Position numbers and translations under genes: made by a program
Notes under the pieces: generated by a model
Databases searched by the model: none
Told to the model about the DNA's origin: nothing
The model's input: the letters and a program-made list of their open reading frames with translations, nothing else
In this document: positions 27,646-40,076 of the stretch, one piece after another
Layout of the letters: each line of letters starts with the position of its first letter
Position numbering within the stretch: position 1 is the stretch's first letter
Assembly: GCA_039621445.1 (NCBI GenBank)
Contig: CP154956.1
Location: 81,216,474 to 81,280,473 of the forward strand
Source of the DNA: Euglena gracilis
Taxonomy: Eukaryota > Euglenida > Euglenophyceae > Euglenales
DNA length: 64,000 bases
Direction: 5' to 3'

Positions 27646-27849
27646 GGTTGGTACATTGACTTTATCATCCTTGGCATCATCATTGCATTCCCTATAAATT
27701 TCCTCTTTCTTCTTTTTTTTAGTGTTTTTTCTTGTATTAGCGTTAGTGTTGGGGTTAAGGTTAGAGATACCTGATGTGTGAATGATTTGGAATGATGATG
27801 GATGCGCATATGGAATACACTCTTATGGAGAAGAGGTAATCAATACTTT

Positions 27850-28440
27850 TACTGGCGTTTTACAGGTAATAATTACAACAGTGGAGAGGTGGAGATCTTG
27901 GAGACGGTACTGAAACATGTGTGCACACGGACCTCTTCCATGAAAGCGCTGTTGAAGAAAAATGTCTTGCATATCTTGCATAATTTGTCGCACCCTGGTT
28001 GTTGATTTCTAAGTTTCTGATGAAGCGACTTTTGGGGTCTTTGCATCTCTGCTCCTATTCTGAAATGATCTGGAATGATCAGCATTCTCCCTCCAAATTG
28101 CTAAGTTTACCCCTGGCCATGTCAGTCATCCCTTACCATTCCATCCAAGCAGTAACTTAACCCCAATGTGATCCTCAGAACACGAATTCCTTGCGCATCC
28201 CCACCCTCCACCCTCTGGCACAGGCTTCATTTCACAAGGTGCTGCGTGCAGCAGTGGTGGGGGGGGGGGGGGGCATGTTTGATCCCCCCCAGGGAGTTGT
28301 GGAGTTCTGGGAGGGTGGTGCTCTTCCGCACCCTTGTGCTAAAGGCACCGATGCCCAAAAAGGCCGTTTTCGAGGGAAATGTGCCTGAGTCCTGTCTCAG
28401 CCAGTCCTGCTTTTCTGCCTTCAATGCTAAAACATAGGCC
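27850..28440 (+). other. right part of duplicated unit (matches 60.6-61.1 kb)
   Basis: GGGGTCTTTGCATCTCTGC, CCCCTGGCCATG...CATCCCTTACCAT and TGATCCTCAGAACACGAATT match the same order at 60,820-60,940. A possible exon here reads VEILETVLKHVCTRTSSMKA, preceded by TTTTACAG, but the counterpart at 60.7 kb does not keep the frame, so coding is not supported. Confidence 0.55.
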
Positions 28441-28929
28441 CAAAAAAAAAACCCTGTTTGGGGTATTTTACAGATTTTGCCGAATCGTGTTTTTTCTGCC
28501 CTTTTCATCCTGGATTTTGCCGTTTCTCATTTTTCTTCCTGGTTGTCATTCTTATTTCTTAATTCCTATGTATTGTTGATTATTTATTATTTATCTTATT
28601 ATTGTTGGAACTTGCTGGAATCGACTGCCAGCTTCCAGCTTTTTCCTCTCGTTGTTTGTTTGTCTTTGACACAAAAATTGCTAATGTTTGTTTAGCATCA
28701 AGTGGATGATTGCAATCCCATTCAAACCCATAAAAGCTGGTCCGCGGATGTGCTCTTTGAGCCTTTTCTCCAGGGTTAACATCCCTTGCTGTACGAAGAA
28801 GCTGACAGATGAGAGTCTCCAACCTGTGAAACAAAATTTCCTGGGAAAATCTAGTTTACGGGTTCCTTTGTTTAAAGTCTGAAAATACGCTGGGTTAATG
28901 AGGATTGCCTTCTCTCTTGGTTTCCCTCC

Positions 28930-29335
28930 CCCCCCCCTATGTCCAACGACCCCCCTATGTCCAATGACCACCCCCCCGGTCAGAGGACACCTTTTCGGAG
29001 GTTTGACCAAATTTTTGGTCCTGGCGTGAAGCGCCGGGACGAAAAATTTTGCCCAAAATTTTGCCAAAAATTTGGCCAAAGTGCCATTTTTGACACTTTT
29101 TGGACAAAAATTTGTCAAAATTGCCCAAAATTTTCGGCGCAAAGCGCCAAAAGGGAAAATTTGGGCATTTTTGGGTGGGTAGGGACCCGGGTACCCACCA
29201 ATTTTCTTTTGACCCCATGTCCAACGACCACCCCCCGGTCAGAGGACACCTTTTTGGTCACTACCCTATGTCCAACGACCACCCCCCCGGTCAGAGGACA
29301 GAGGTTACCGGTCATTGGACATAGGGGGGGGTAGT
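28930..29335. mobile_element. fold-back element with TATGTCCAACGACC repeats
   Basis: The outer ends CCCCCCCTATGTCCAACGACC and GGTCATTGGACATAGGGGGG are inverted. The unit CAACGACCACCCCCCGGTCA followed by GAGGACA is repeated directly three times. Internal GGCGTGAAGCGCCGG and CGGCGCAAAGCGCC hairpins lie in A/T-rich sequence. No ORF. Confidence 0.7.
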
Positions 29336-29564
29336 GGCACACCTCCCGATGCTCTCCCTCTGATCCGTGGGCTGATCCGACTGTGCAAACCAACATCGAA
29401 AGGTGGGGAATGCCACGAGGATGTCATTTCCGCGTCGGTGCCTGGCAAGAGGGGGTAGAGAGCAGAGGAAATACGCTTCCCGAGATGGGGGGCTCTTGGA
29501 GAAGGAGGGGAATGGATAGTCCGGCAAGTAAGTTAGGTTGGTGGACTTCAACTCACTGCTCACT

Positions 29565-29760
29565 CTAGAGGATCACGCTGTCCGCCACACCCTGCCAATG
29601 GTGTGCTGCTTTGGGCCACCGACTTTGGGGTCTCCGACAGGAACGAAACCGTCTTGTTTGTTCAGGTCCTGGGGCGGAGAGGGCGCAGCTGATCCCATTC
29701 AACCAGACACAGCTCTACGCGGTGAGAGGTGATCACAGTCTCAAGGATGCCGTGCGAAGT
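29565..29760 (+). CDS. possible exon (unidentified)
   Basis: After the acceptor TCACTCTAG one frame reads ANGVLLWATDFGVSDRNETV and LFVQ with a CAG/GTCCTG donor. A second frame 30 bp later reads RAQLIPFNQTQLYA with a GCG/GTGAGA donor. Either a very short intron or a frameshift lies between them. No family recognised. Confidence 0.35.
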
Positions 29761-30774
29761 ATTGGGGGGGGAGGGACGCCACAGCTGGGCAACCGCCACA
29801 CCGACATGATCATAAGCAACACGTCACCCTCCGATCCCCCCAGCGGGAAACCCCAGGCAAGTTAAGGTGTGTGGGGGGTGCCTTATGTTATGGTGCCTTC
29901 CAATGACAGGCTCAGTCGGCTATTTCAGTCCAACTGACAAATCCCCAAATTTGTCCATTGTTTTTAAACTTTTTGCGGGAGAATGCTAAAAAAAATGTTG
30001 TTTTTTTCAACAAAAATAGAAAAAATGTTCGAAAACTCAATCCAATTCTTGGGGGGTCAAAAACCATTTTTTGTTGCCCCTCCCACCCCCTGCCGACCTC
30101 TCCCAGGAAACCTCCCAGGGAAACAATCCTCAACCCTGTTTACATACCTTGTTTATGCACCCGCCAACCTGTCCATATAAGCACCTGCCTCTTACCTTTT
30201 CTCGCTGGTCATCTTAACATCTGAGAAATGGCAAATTTCTCAAATTGAAAAAAATTGCTGACATTTTAACTCGTTTCTGATCGTGAATACCTGCCCCCCT
30301 GTCACCGGAAAAGATGGGCAAAAACCGGGGGGGGGTGCCGAAATGTGGGTGAGGACCAGGGGGTGGGGCTAGGCAATGGTTGCAAAACAGCGCTTCGAGA
30401 GGAGAAAAATCGCATTTTCAGGATCTATGTCGGCCGGGGGGGGGGCATTTCTTCTCTGACCGGATCCACCGGGAAACCATTCACTGGCCTTATACTCCCT
30501 CACTACCTGTCCTGAATGGGGACCTGTCTCTACCTCTGTTCTCGCTGACTTGAAAAGAAGCCTGCTTTAGAGCTGCTAACCCACCTCAGCACCACCAGTC
30601 TCCCGCACTCTCCGTCCTTGCTCCTTGCACTCTCCGTCACTCGTCCCTCCTTGCCATTCCTCTTCCAGACCTGCACTGGATTTTCCTTTGGACAGGCGCT
30701 GCCCGCAACAGTGTGTTGGCAGATTCCTGCCCCAAACCATCAGGAGCAGGTACACAGCATCAAAAGAACTGAAG

Positions 30775-30965
30775 ATATTGATTCCAATATTGATATTCAT
30801 ATTGATACTGTACATATATCATATAGATACTGATACTGAAAAATTGATGATTTATATAACATATCATTTAATATGTACAATATATGATTTAATATACGGC
30901 ATCTAACATGTTATATATATATATTATGTATATTATGCATATTTATACTTGTTATACGGCATATG
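30775..30965. repeat. AT-rich tract
   Basis: Imperfect ATATTGATATT and TATATAAC repeats. No coding or element ends recognised. Confidence 0.6.
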
Positions 30966-31270
30966 TCGAGTCGACCCACCCCTAAGGGGACCAGTCAACT
31001 TGACATCCGTCATGAAGGGTGATTCTTTTTTTTGTAATGCTGATTAGGGTTATTGAAGGAATTGGGTTAGGTTAGGGTTTAGCCCTAAAGGTAGCCGAAC
31101 TTTTGGCTTTGCTTTGGCCCTAATGTAAGACCAGAAGTTGGTGTTGAAATTAACCTAACCATATTCAACAACTCTAAAAACACCTTTACAAAAAATTACC
31201 ACCCTCCATGCTGCATGTCGAGTTGAGCAACCTCCCCATGATTAGAGGGAGGTAGCTCAACTCGACATAT
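30960..31270. mobile_element. fold-back element with TGTCGAGTTGAG hairpin and telomere-like insert
   Basis: The left end ATATGTCGAGTCGACCCACC is roughly inverse to the right end TAGCTCAACTCGACATATG. The right side holds a near-perfect hairpin (31,216-31,267) with 21 bp arms around CATGATTA. The middle has GGGTTAGGTTAGGGTTTAGCC (31,062-31,082), similar to plant/algal-type telomere repeats but too short to be one. Confidence 0.6.
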
Positions 31271-31395
31271 GACATATCTACTACCTGAATTATAACCTTA
31301 CAAGGTGCAGCCTTTTTCTCCACGTAGAGTAAATTAGAATTCATGCATGTCAGCTGCAGACAGGTACAAACATACAAAGAGCAAAGAGCGTGCGC

Positions 31396-31472
31396 GCGCA
31401 CACCCACACACACACACAAACACGCACACACGCACGCAAGCACACACACACGCACACACACACACACACATT
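31396..31472. repeat. (CA)n microsatellite
   Basis: CA units with CG interruptions, about 75 bp. Confidence 0.9.
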
Positions 31473-32382
31473 TACTCATCTATTGATGCAGGTACACACA
31501 TAAGTATGAACGATGCAAACAAGCACATGGCAGATGAGAGTACAGGCTACCCTCAGAAATTTTGGTGTTTGTAATAAAAGTATTCTGTGGCACCTGGGCT
31601 TTGCCACAGAACAGTTTTAATCTCAAGCCTCCCAAAAAACATTGGGAGCTCAAGACGAATAGTTTTTTCTGTGCAAGAGCATGCAAAAACATTGAAAAGG
31701 GGAAGGGATATTAAACCTACAGAAATCAATTTTTCCTCATCTTGAAGCACCTGCAGTTTTCTAAGAATCCATCATGCCCCTTGCCATTCATGCACAAATT
31801 TTGCGATTGGGTTTTAAAATTTTGTGTGATTTTTTTTATTTATTTTTGCTTCTTTTTCACTTGAAACAAACTGTGATACCCCCGCCCTGGGTGGAGAGTT
31901 CCCCCCTCCCGAAATTAGCTTCCGGGCGAGGCAGTGGACTCCCATTTGTACCTTAATTGCAGCCGTCTGCACTTCCCAAAAAAAAAACTTTGTGCTTTAT
32001 TGACAAAAATATAAAAAGAGTGGTAAAATTTTCGGTCTAGCGTTCAGTGCTGCACTCCCCTAAACTCTGTGTGTGGGAGGGGGGGATCCACCCCCAGTTT
32101 CCGCTCAGCCGACCCCACCTTTTTGGGGTTGAAATTTTTAGGAGGCGACGTTGATAGAATATTTTGGGTCGTTTTGGGTCTGTTTTGGGCGTTTTGCCAC
32201 GATGACCCCCCTTTGGAGGGGGGAAAGCCGATTGCTGCCACCAGTTGCTGAAATAGACGCTTTTCCGTCTCTTCCTTGATTCATTTCTTGCCAGCTATCC
32301 CCAAACCCTGATTAATGGACCACCCACACCCGTTGGGTTCCAGGATGAGGGTTCTGGGGGTTGCTTTCTTCCCTCTGAGAAA

Positions 32383-32600
32383 TTGACCTCAGCTTTTGGC
32401 TGTTTTCGGGACAGTAATGAAGAGCACCTCTACCGCAATGTAGCCCAGCTTGGCAACTGGCGCGCGTATTCCATTGCTGTACCTGCAGACGTCGCCTTCA
32501 GCACCAGCCAGGGAACATGTCCCCCCTCCTCATTGGAGAGGAGGGCATCCACCTCCTGCTCAAATGTCAGGCGGGTTTCTGCCCGCTCCTGTGCTTGATG
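32383..32600 (+). CDS. possible exon, strand uncertain
   Basis: Plus strand: after CGGGACAG the frame reads NEEHLYRNVAQLGNWRAYS and IAVPADVAFSTSQ. Minus strand over 32,600-32,490: after CAAGCACAG it reads ERAETRLTFEQEVDALLSNE with a GCAG/GTACAG donor. Both are protein-like and only one can be the main signal. No family recognised. Confidence 0.3.
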
Positions 32601-32646
32601 CCACGGTACAGCAGCCGCAGCTCCCTTTCAGCCTGTCTGGCCCAAC

Positions 32647-32878
32647 CAGGTTTTTTTTTTATTAAGACCGGGGGGGTCCCCCCACCCACCCACCCCCTGG
32701 GGGGCCCAGGGGGTCCTGGGGGTCCCAGGGCACCCACTCAAAAATCGCGAAGAATTCCAAAAATAGCACCTTTCCAAAAATTTTCCGCGCCTTCAGTGCC
32801 AAAAAGCATATCCCACTCCCCTGGGGGGGGGAGGGGGCTCGGCCGGACCGACCCACCCTACCCCCCTCCCCGGCTCAT
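32647..32878. mobile_element. hAT-like MITE, inverted and truncated copy
   Basis: The left end CAGGTTTTTTTTTATTAAGACC is the reverse complement of the right ends of the MITEs at 33.9 and 52.2 kb. The internal CTATTTTTGG-like core and CGCGCCTTCAGTGCC hairpin follow in inverse order. The other end is lost where another repeat begins at 32,879. Confidence 0.6.
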
Positions 32879-33095
32879 GGCGGTAGACTGGGAGGGGGGG
32901 TGGTGGGAAGTCGGCCGACTACCCAACTGGTCGGCTGACTAGGCCTGGTCGGTAGTCGGCGAGACGGGGTGGGGGGGGGGGGTTGTGGGTAGTCGACCGG
33001 CTAGTCGGCGAAATACCCACTCTAATGTACTAACGGGTCAAACTGCCCCCCCCCCCCATGAAGAAAATCCCATGCAAACCAGTCGGCTAGTCGGT
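32879..33095. repeat. GTCGGCCGAC fold-back repeat, copy A
   Basis: GCGGTAGACTGGGAGGGG, CGGCCGACTACCCAACTGG, CTAGGCCTGGTCGGTAGTCG and CACTCTAATGTACTAACGGG follow in the same order as at 45.20-45.38 kb. The interior is made of short self-complementary GTCGGC/GCCGAC units. Confidence 0.75.
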
Positions 33096-33887
33096 GGTCA
33101 TAAAAATGGTCCATGGCGGGCCAAAATCACCCGGAAATGGTCCGGATGGGTCCAAATAAATGCCTTACACCAAAATGAACACCCTCAGATGGAAATCTTT
33201 GGTCGATGGGGGTCGGTGGGCCCTTGATGGGGGTCTGGAGGGGTAAAAAACCAATGATGAAACAGGGATTGCATGAGAATCCTTTAGAAATGCAAGCATT
33301 CTGCATTACGAGGGGCAGAAAACTCCCCCCTCCACCCCCATCCGAGCCTCAAATAACAAAATCCCTTCTTTTTGGCAACATACTCGGGGGCTAAGTTGTT
33401 TTTGTGGCTCACTTTGGCATAGGCGGGGGCCCCCCTCAAATATCAAAATCCCTTCTACGTTGGCAACATACTTGGAGGGCTAAGTCTTTTTTGTGCGAAA
33501 ATTTTAGAGGAGAGGTGTTCTTTTGCCAAAAGTGGCCAAAATGGACATTCCCCCCCAAGTTTTTGCATATTCACCCCCGATTGGGGGGGTCGTGGAGCCA
33601 TTTGGGTGGGTTTTGACTGGCGTTGAGGTGACTTGGACAAAAAAAATTTCGGGGGGGGGCTTAAAAGTCGGCGATATTGACTCGTAAGTTCTTCAAAAAA
33701 AGTTGTATTCTGTTTCTGCGCTGCCGCAAACAAAATTTTCAGTGTCTTTCTCAGCAGGGGTCACAGGTGGGGAAAATGTGTTCAGTTTTGCGGGGCCCAG
33801 CTGTGCCAACAGCAGGGAACTTGTGCACTGACAAATTAAGGGCACCACGCACTCAAACCGCATCTTCAGTTCACCTTTGGCCCCAAG

Positions 33888-34161
33888 CAGGGGTTTTTTT
33901 AGTCGTGGACCCCCGGGGGGGGGTAGGGTGGGTGGGTCCGGCCGAGCCCCCCCCCCCCCGGGGGGGGGGGTCCCCCCGGAGGGGGGTGGGATATACTTTT
34001 CGGCGCTACAGGCGCCGAAAAAACTCTATTTGGAGCACTTTTCGCGATTTTTCGGCCATTTTTTTTGTGGGTCCCCCGGGACCCCCCGGGGGGCCCCCCC
34101 AGGGGGTGGGTGGGTGGGTGGGGGGGACCCCCCCTCCCCCCCGGTCTTAAAAAAACCCCTG
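33888..34161. mobile_element. hAT-like MITE with perfect 8 bp target duplication
   Basis: Starts CAGGGGTTTTTTTAG, ends CTTAAAAAAACCCCTG. The flanks GCCCCAAG (33,880-33,887) and GCCCCAAG (34,162-34,169) are identical. 274 bp, with an internal TTTTCGGCGCTACAGGCGCC hairpin. A CAG...CTG terminus with an 8 bp duplication is the hallmark of the hAT superfamily. It is the best-preserved copy and probably the youngest. Confidence 0.85.
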
Positions 34162-34564
34162 GCCCCAAGCTTCTCAAAGCACTTGTGATGGCCAGAATGG
34201 TGTTGTACCATTTTCCATCCCCCTTGTTCTGGACAGCAATGCAGGCAACCATGCCTCACTCCCTGAGTCTCACTCCCGAGCTTTCCTGGCCCAACTGTCA
34301 TCCTGCAGAGCTAAATGGTACACCGTGGTGCACAGCCCAGGAGGAGGGGAATGCAAGGGTTCTCTCTCGCAAACCAACAAGAGCACCAGGGCAAAGCACA
34401 CACCACACACAACTCTCAGCTCTGTGCAGAACCATCCCTTCTTGGCAATGTTGACTGTTTACCTCTCCAACCACTGGACCCAGGGAATCGTGAGAAATTC
34501 AAATGGGCGGGTTGCTCAGGGGGTTGCCGTTTCCTCACCAACCACATCATGTCACCAGCCGGCA

Positions 34565-36571
34565 CCAAACCGGGACCTATAACCCCCCCCCCCCCGGAAG
34601 TGGAAAAAAAGCACAAAAAAGTGACACAGGAACGGTATCTTTACTGCCCTTTTTGCTCTTTTCGGCTGTTTCCCCGGGTGAGCCCGAGCTGCTGGCGGTG
34701 TGCGTCCTGTGTGTTTGCCGGACTGCTTTGCTTGCGGTGCCTTGTTGTGGTGTTTTTGAGTTGTTTGTTAAAGCATGGGGAGGAAGTGCCGGGGTGTGTG
34801 GGGCGTGGTGTAACCAAGCCGGCAGGAAAGACGTAGGGGAAGGGAAGGAAGGTGAGTGCGGGGTGTTTGACAAGGGATGCGCAGAGGGGAAGAAATAGGG
34901 TCCGCAGTGAATGAAGGGGACAGGTGTCTCCCGCCCAATTTGCACCCGGGATCCGCACAACCAGTTTTGTGGCAAAGAACCCAGCAAAAGAAGCCAAACC
35001 CTGGAAGAACAAAGTGTGTTTATTTGTGCAACTGCGCGCACCAACATAATTGTGTTTATTTGCGCAATTGCGCAAATAAACACAATTATGTCCTTCAATG
35101 ATTGGGCTTTAGCACCTATGAACTGACACCGTCGATAAACGGTGTGACAAAGGGGCCGTGACGGCGAGGACCAGCAGGCCGTCCAGAAGCATATTTTGGT
35201 GGGTTTGCCACAGCGTTTGTCGATGGCATCAGGTTGTGGGCATAAACGCGCGCACAAACAAAAAAAATGCCCATTTGCGCCCACCAACCCAATTTGTGTT
35301 TGTGGGCGCAAATGCACGCATAAGCATAAAGAAGAAGGGTGTGACGAAAACACAACCGTCCAACACCAACAGCAGATGTGGTTGATTTGCGCATTTGCGC
35401 GCATCACGTTGGTTGTGGGTGCAAATGCGCATAAACTACTTCTGAGTTTCTGGAATTTACCAAGTGGTTCATTTGCGCATTTGCGCCCCGCTGCTTCAGC
35501 CAAATCAGCTGCTGATGCTTCATCACCCACGAGACCGGAATCTACCTCCCCAGTGTACCCAGCAACACCCAGCTGTAGCAGCCACGTTATACCCCGCAAC
35601 CAGGGCGTGAGAATGGGGGGACGATGTGGTGCCAGTGCGCGGCAACCAACAGCCAGAGAGAGATAGCCCTCAAACACCTGTTATTTTGGGTGCAAGGAGG
35701 TCTTGAACGTTTACCATTCGACTGGTTGCATCAAAGCTGTGGGACTCATCCCCCACAAATTATGCACAAAAACTGGTGTGCTTTACGTTTTTCAAGGGGA
35801 AAATGGTGGAGAATAACCAGAAAACGGACTCCGGCCCGACGCATCCCAGGTATTTCAGGTGCCAAATTTTGTCTTCTTTTAACGCAGCGCTGTTGCAGAA
35901 AAGGTGTCCAACAGTCACAGGTCATTCATTGCATGTCATCAATTCATTATATTTTACTGCCAAACGGATGAGGCCAAAACAACTGGCCGTCTGGGCCGGA
36001 GAACAGCAGTGTAAAATGTACACACGTAAGGCAGGCAAATTTTGGCCAGCCAGATGCCGTGCTCAAATGAACATTACACACTACCTCTCACCACAAATTT
36101 CATCACCACACAATTGTGGTGCAAATCAAGAGATGGTGCGTGTAATTGCGTTCGCCAGCCATCACGGAGGAGGAGATGGTACGACACAACTGATCTGTGT
36201 TGGTGCGCGCATTTGCGCGCACAAACAAATTTTGCTTGTGTACGCTAAAGCTCGCTCAAACACATCATTTTGAAATTATTAATTAAATGTTTGTCCGCGC
36301 ATTTGCGCAAATGCGCGCACAAACATAATTATGTTTATTTGCGCAAATGCGCGCACCAAACGCGACTATCACGTTCAAACACCCCGTAGGGTCATGGTCC
36401 TCATCCGTGTGCTTTAACACAGACATGCTGTTCATTGACTCCCATTGCACAAACCATCCTCATGCCAATTTCCCGAAGATGTTTGTTTGCGCATTTGCGC
36501 GCACTAACAAATTTGTTTGCGGGCGCCCATTTCAAAGAAAAAACCTTTAAGTGCGAATTCGGCCGCCTAAG
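34565..36571. mobile_element. CTTAGGCGG-family element, 5'-truncated copy
   Basis: The right end TTTAAGTGCGAATTCGGCCGCCTAAG is intact. The left end is lost in a C-run. The body aligns with 56,160-59,898. Minus-strand open frames over 34,577-35,677 follow GC-rich repeats and are not conserved as protein. It contains the 46 bp perfect palindrome at 35,045-35,090 and further GCGCAAATGCGC units near 36,200-36,360. Confidence 0.65.
35045..35090. repeat. 46 bp perfect palindrome
   Basis: Centre GCGCAATTGCGC, with arms reading CATAATTGTGTTTATTT outward from the left end and fully self-complementary. It sits at the position where the related element at 56.6 kb has a 48 bp palindrome with different arms. 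Confidence 0.95.
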
Positions 36572-38875
36572 CTCCTGAGCGCTTACTCTGTATTTTCTTT
36601 CAAGCGGATTAGCGCCTACGTCATCTCTTGGTCCCCAACCAACCTCATGCCAACTCCCCAATGGTGTTTTTTTTCAATCAATGTGGGGATGGTTAGACGG
36701 TTAGCCACCTAAAACAGGATCGTTAGTGGTGGTGGAAAGACTTTTGTGGGTTTTGGCTCATACTGGATGCTACGATTGCAGAGTTTCATAAATATGTTGG
36801 TTTTGATATTTTTTCAATACAAGAGCGTCGGCAAAGGCAGGAAATCATCGGTTGGCATTTATCCACGTCGCCAGTGAGTTCTCCAGCTGCCATTGGCTGT
36901 GGTGTTACGGTACCCCATCCCAGAGACCTCATGGCAACGACGACTGGCCAATGCCGGTCTCGACACGGCAACACCAGCAGGACACCAACACATTATTTCT
37001 TGTTCACACACATTATTTCTTGTTCACTACAGCGGATTAACACCAAGTTGTCAAGCACCCACTACGGATACACACACAGCAGGCGGATTCCCTCCTACAA
37101 GTCATCAGCTATTTGTATTGTGGTAGGCGGTAATCCGCATAACGCCCCCCCTTGGCCAGATGGGGTCCGATCCCCCCCCCACCTACCTTCATATCTGGTA
37201 GAGGGCAATGACAACTGAAGGCTGGCTTTCCATTTAGAAGGACTGCTTCGTTCAAGTCTTCTTTTAACCCTTTTCCAACGGAACCAAATGGAGAGCCAAT
37301 CGCTCCGCCCGAAGAAAAATTTGGCGACAGTCCAGTGGGGTGGTGAGAGGCCCAGCCCCAAGCCATTGTCCTCCTCCTCCCTCCAGTCAAGTGCCCAATG
37401 GACCGCTGCCTTGAACACTGTCCTCTGTTTGGCGGCCTCTTAACGTTGACGGATGTAAGGCCAACAGCATGATGACGTCTGCCCACGTGAGCAAAAGTGC
37501 ATTTCCGCTGCACGGAAAAATTTTGGGCAGCTTAAAAAGTAGGCTATCTCCGGTGGAACCACAGCAAACCCGTTGTGGCGGGGTTGGGCAGTCCCCGCCA
37601 CATCAGAGTACCACCACCGATGGCAGCTCAATGTGCCCCTCAAATAAACGGCTTCAATGGTCATTGTTCCGACGGTTCACACTGTGGTGGTCCATGACTC
37701 AGTATGCACGGACTGATGTCCGGAAGCGGTTTGACGCTTCCCCTATCCTTGTAAAGCCCTGCTAGCAGTGAGCAAGATGGCAGAACATATAAAACCTCCG
37801 TGGCCGGCATGATGGCAGAGGGGACTCGTAGACTCTTGGACTCGTAGCAGGTTGCACAGCATAGATGTTACTCAGCGATTGTTTTGGATGCACCTTGTTG
37901 CGTGGCAATTCCATCTCCTGTGCATGCCGGTGGTACAACAGGAAACTTTAGCTTGGACAGTGTTATTCCCAATGACATTCCATTTGTGTTATTTGCGACG
38001 GGTAGGTGGTTGCTTCTTCTTCGAAGAACATCATATGCATAGTTAAGTGGTCCTGAAGCGATGCGGAAAACCGCTTCATGAGGTGTGTGACAAACACAAC
38101 TTGTCAGTATTAATAACACACCTGTCATGTCAATTGAGAGCATGGATTTTCCAACCGATTGGAAAATGTTTTCAGAACCAGCAAATGAGCTGACGTCTCT
38201 AAACAACGTAAACAACGTCCAGGTCACAATTCTGTTGTGGCAACAGCTGTAGATTGGTATACACAGGCGCAATAGAAACCAAAAGAAGCGGCTTTCCGCT
38301 TTCCATCAATTGTATCCGACAACGCTGTCGAGTACATTACCTTGTATACAGTAAAAGGAGAGGCTGGACCGGGTCCATTTCACTTCCCCATACCCCTGAG
38401 CAACGCCCAGTCATCAGGGGTTCGGTTACAACTTTTGTTGGACCAGGCAGGCGATCACACAGCCCAGGCTCCCCGATGCATATCGCGACGTTTCAAACGT
38501 CCTAACGGTTCGTATGACCACTAACCCTACGTACGTTTTTTGTTCTCCTCTATGTACGCTTCGTCCCAAGACTGGCAGCGCAAGGCGGGGCTGCTGAGTG
38601 CCTGCTTCCGCCGCTTGCAGCCTCGGCAGCCCACAGTGACAACCGACAACGACGGTGGCCAACGTCGTTGTCAGGTGAAGAGGACACGGATAAGTGGTCT
38701 CCTTCTTTTTTGTTTCGTTTCTGTGATATGCATTGCGTAGATGCAATCGTTCACATTGTTTGCATAAGGGCAACCGATTAAAATCAAATATTTATTGAGG
38801 AGGCGGTGTCCCGCTGCATCCATAATAAATACGTATCTTCTTGTAGCTTTGCCGCAGTTAGTTTGGAAACATATG

Positions 38876-39100
38876 TAACCCCCCCAATAACACCCCCCCC
38901 CCCGGTGTGTTATTTGGGCACCCGAACTGGGGCCCCAAGGGGGGTGTGTTATTTGGGGGGGTGTTATTTTTATATGGAAAACCAAAGGAAAACACGGGGG
39001 GGGGGTTTATTTGGGCGCTCGAAATCGGCCCCTGAGGGGGGTGTGTTATTTGGGGGGGGGTGTTATTTGGGGGGGGGGTGTTATTTGGGAGGGGGGTTTA
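38876..39100. mobile_element. fold-back element with AATAACACCC ends
   Basis: The left end ACCCCCCCAATAACACCC and the right end GGGTGTTATTTGGGAGGGGG are inverted. GTGTTATTTGGG recurs at least four times inside. No ORF. Confidence 0.65.
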
Positions 39101-39924
39101 GTTTGATAAACAGTATGGGACTCAGATGCGCTTAAGTTGTCTGGTTTTGCGTTGCCCTTAGATGTATTTTGAGCATTATGTTTGCAGTTCTGTCACATTG
39201 GCTAAAGTTAAACATTTGATTTTATGAAGCGGAATGATTCTTCGTATGCTTTTATGCCCCAAAATGCCGAATTTTTTAAAAGTGTGCAATTTTTCAAAAT
39301 TTTTGGGCTGCTTTTTTTTTTACCACTTGGACACGTTTCAGGTTAAATTTTCCATAGGTAATTCACGCCTAAGCAATAATGCTCTCAATTATATGCCCCC
39401 CTCCCCAAGGGGAGTAACCGTAGGAGAAGGTCCGAGCTCAAATTTTTTATCTTGAAAAAATAATATATAATTTCTTGCTTTGTATAATTTTACTTGCTGC
39501 CGTGTATAAATGAATATATATATGTATAGGTTTCTGTATATATACACACATATATACAGAATATATATATATATATGTATATATGTGTATAATATATATT
39601 AAAAGGGAATGAAATTCATCGAAAAATGTGTGAGTTTGGCCAGAAAACAGCTAGTGAATTCTTGAAGATGTGGTTATCGAGGTTTGCCACATTTTGCAGG
39701 TTCACAGGTTTGCCTACATTTACACATAATCTTTTCCACAGAATTTCCTGTTTTTTGGGGCGTTTTTTTGCTAAGAGTTGAAGACAGCCGGATTCAACTG
39801 GCTGGATTTCTAGTCAGCACCTCCTTTTTTTTTGCGGCCATCACCTTTTTAGCTGGCTGGTTGGGAGATCCTTGTAATGCTCAAAGAGAGTGCTGTGGAG
39901 TATTTATCACATCCAATGCACTCC

Positions 39925-40015
39925 AACAACAACACCACCACCTCCACAGCAGTGGCAGCAGCAACAACATCACTAACAACAACAACAAGAACAACAACAA
40001 CAACAACAAGAACAA

Positions 40016-40051
<36 letters not shown>

Positions 40052-40076
40052 CAACAACGACAACAACAACAACCTG
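39925..40076. repeat. (AAC)n / (AGC)n trinucleotide array
   Basis: About 150 bp of AAC, CAC and GCA triplets. The Thr, Asn/Ser and Leu/Val frames are artefacts. Confidence 0.9.

Noticed and set aside
31060-31085. Chromosome end or telomere
   Set aside because: Only about three degenerate units, inside unique sequence and within a fold-back element.
34577-35677. 366 codon minus ORF
   Set aside because: It lies in the CTTAGGCGG-family element, translates the palindromes as repeated ANAQIN/CAFA-type strings, and is not conserved as protein in the related copies.
37190-38770. Possible piggyBac-like transposase remnant
   Set aside because: A few Trp- and Cys-containing strings (for example QRRCQVKRTR near 38,670) looked suggestive, but no catalytic Asp spacing, TTAA ends or consistent frame could be found.
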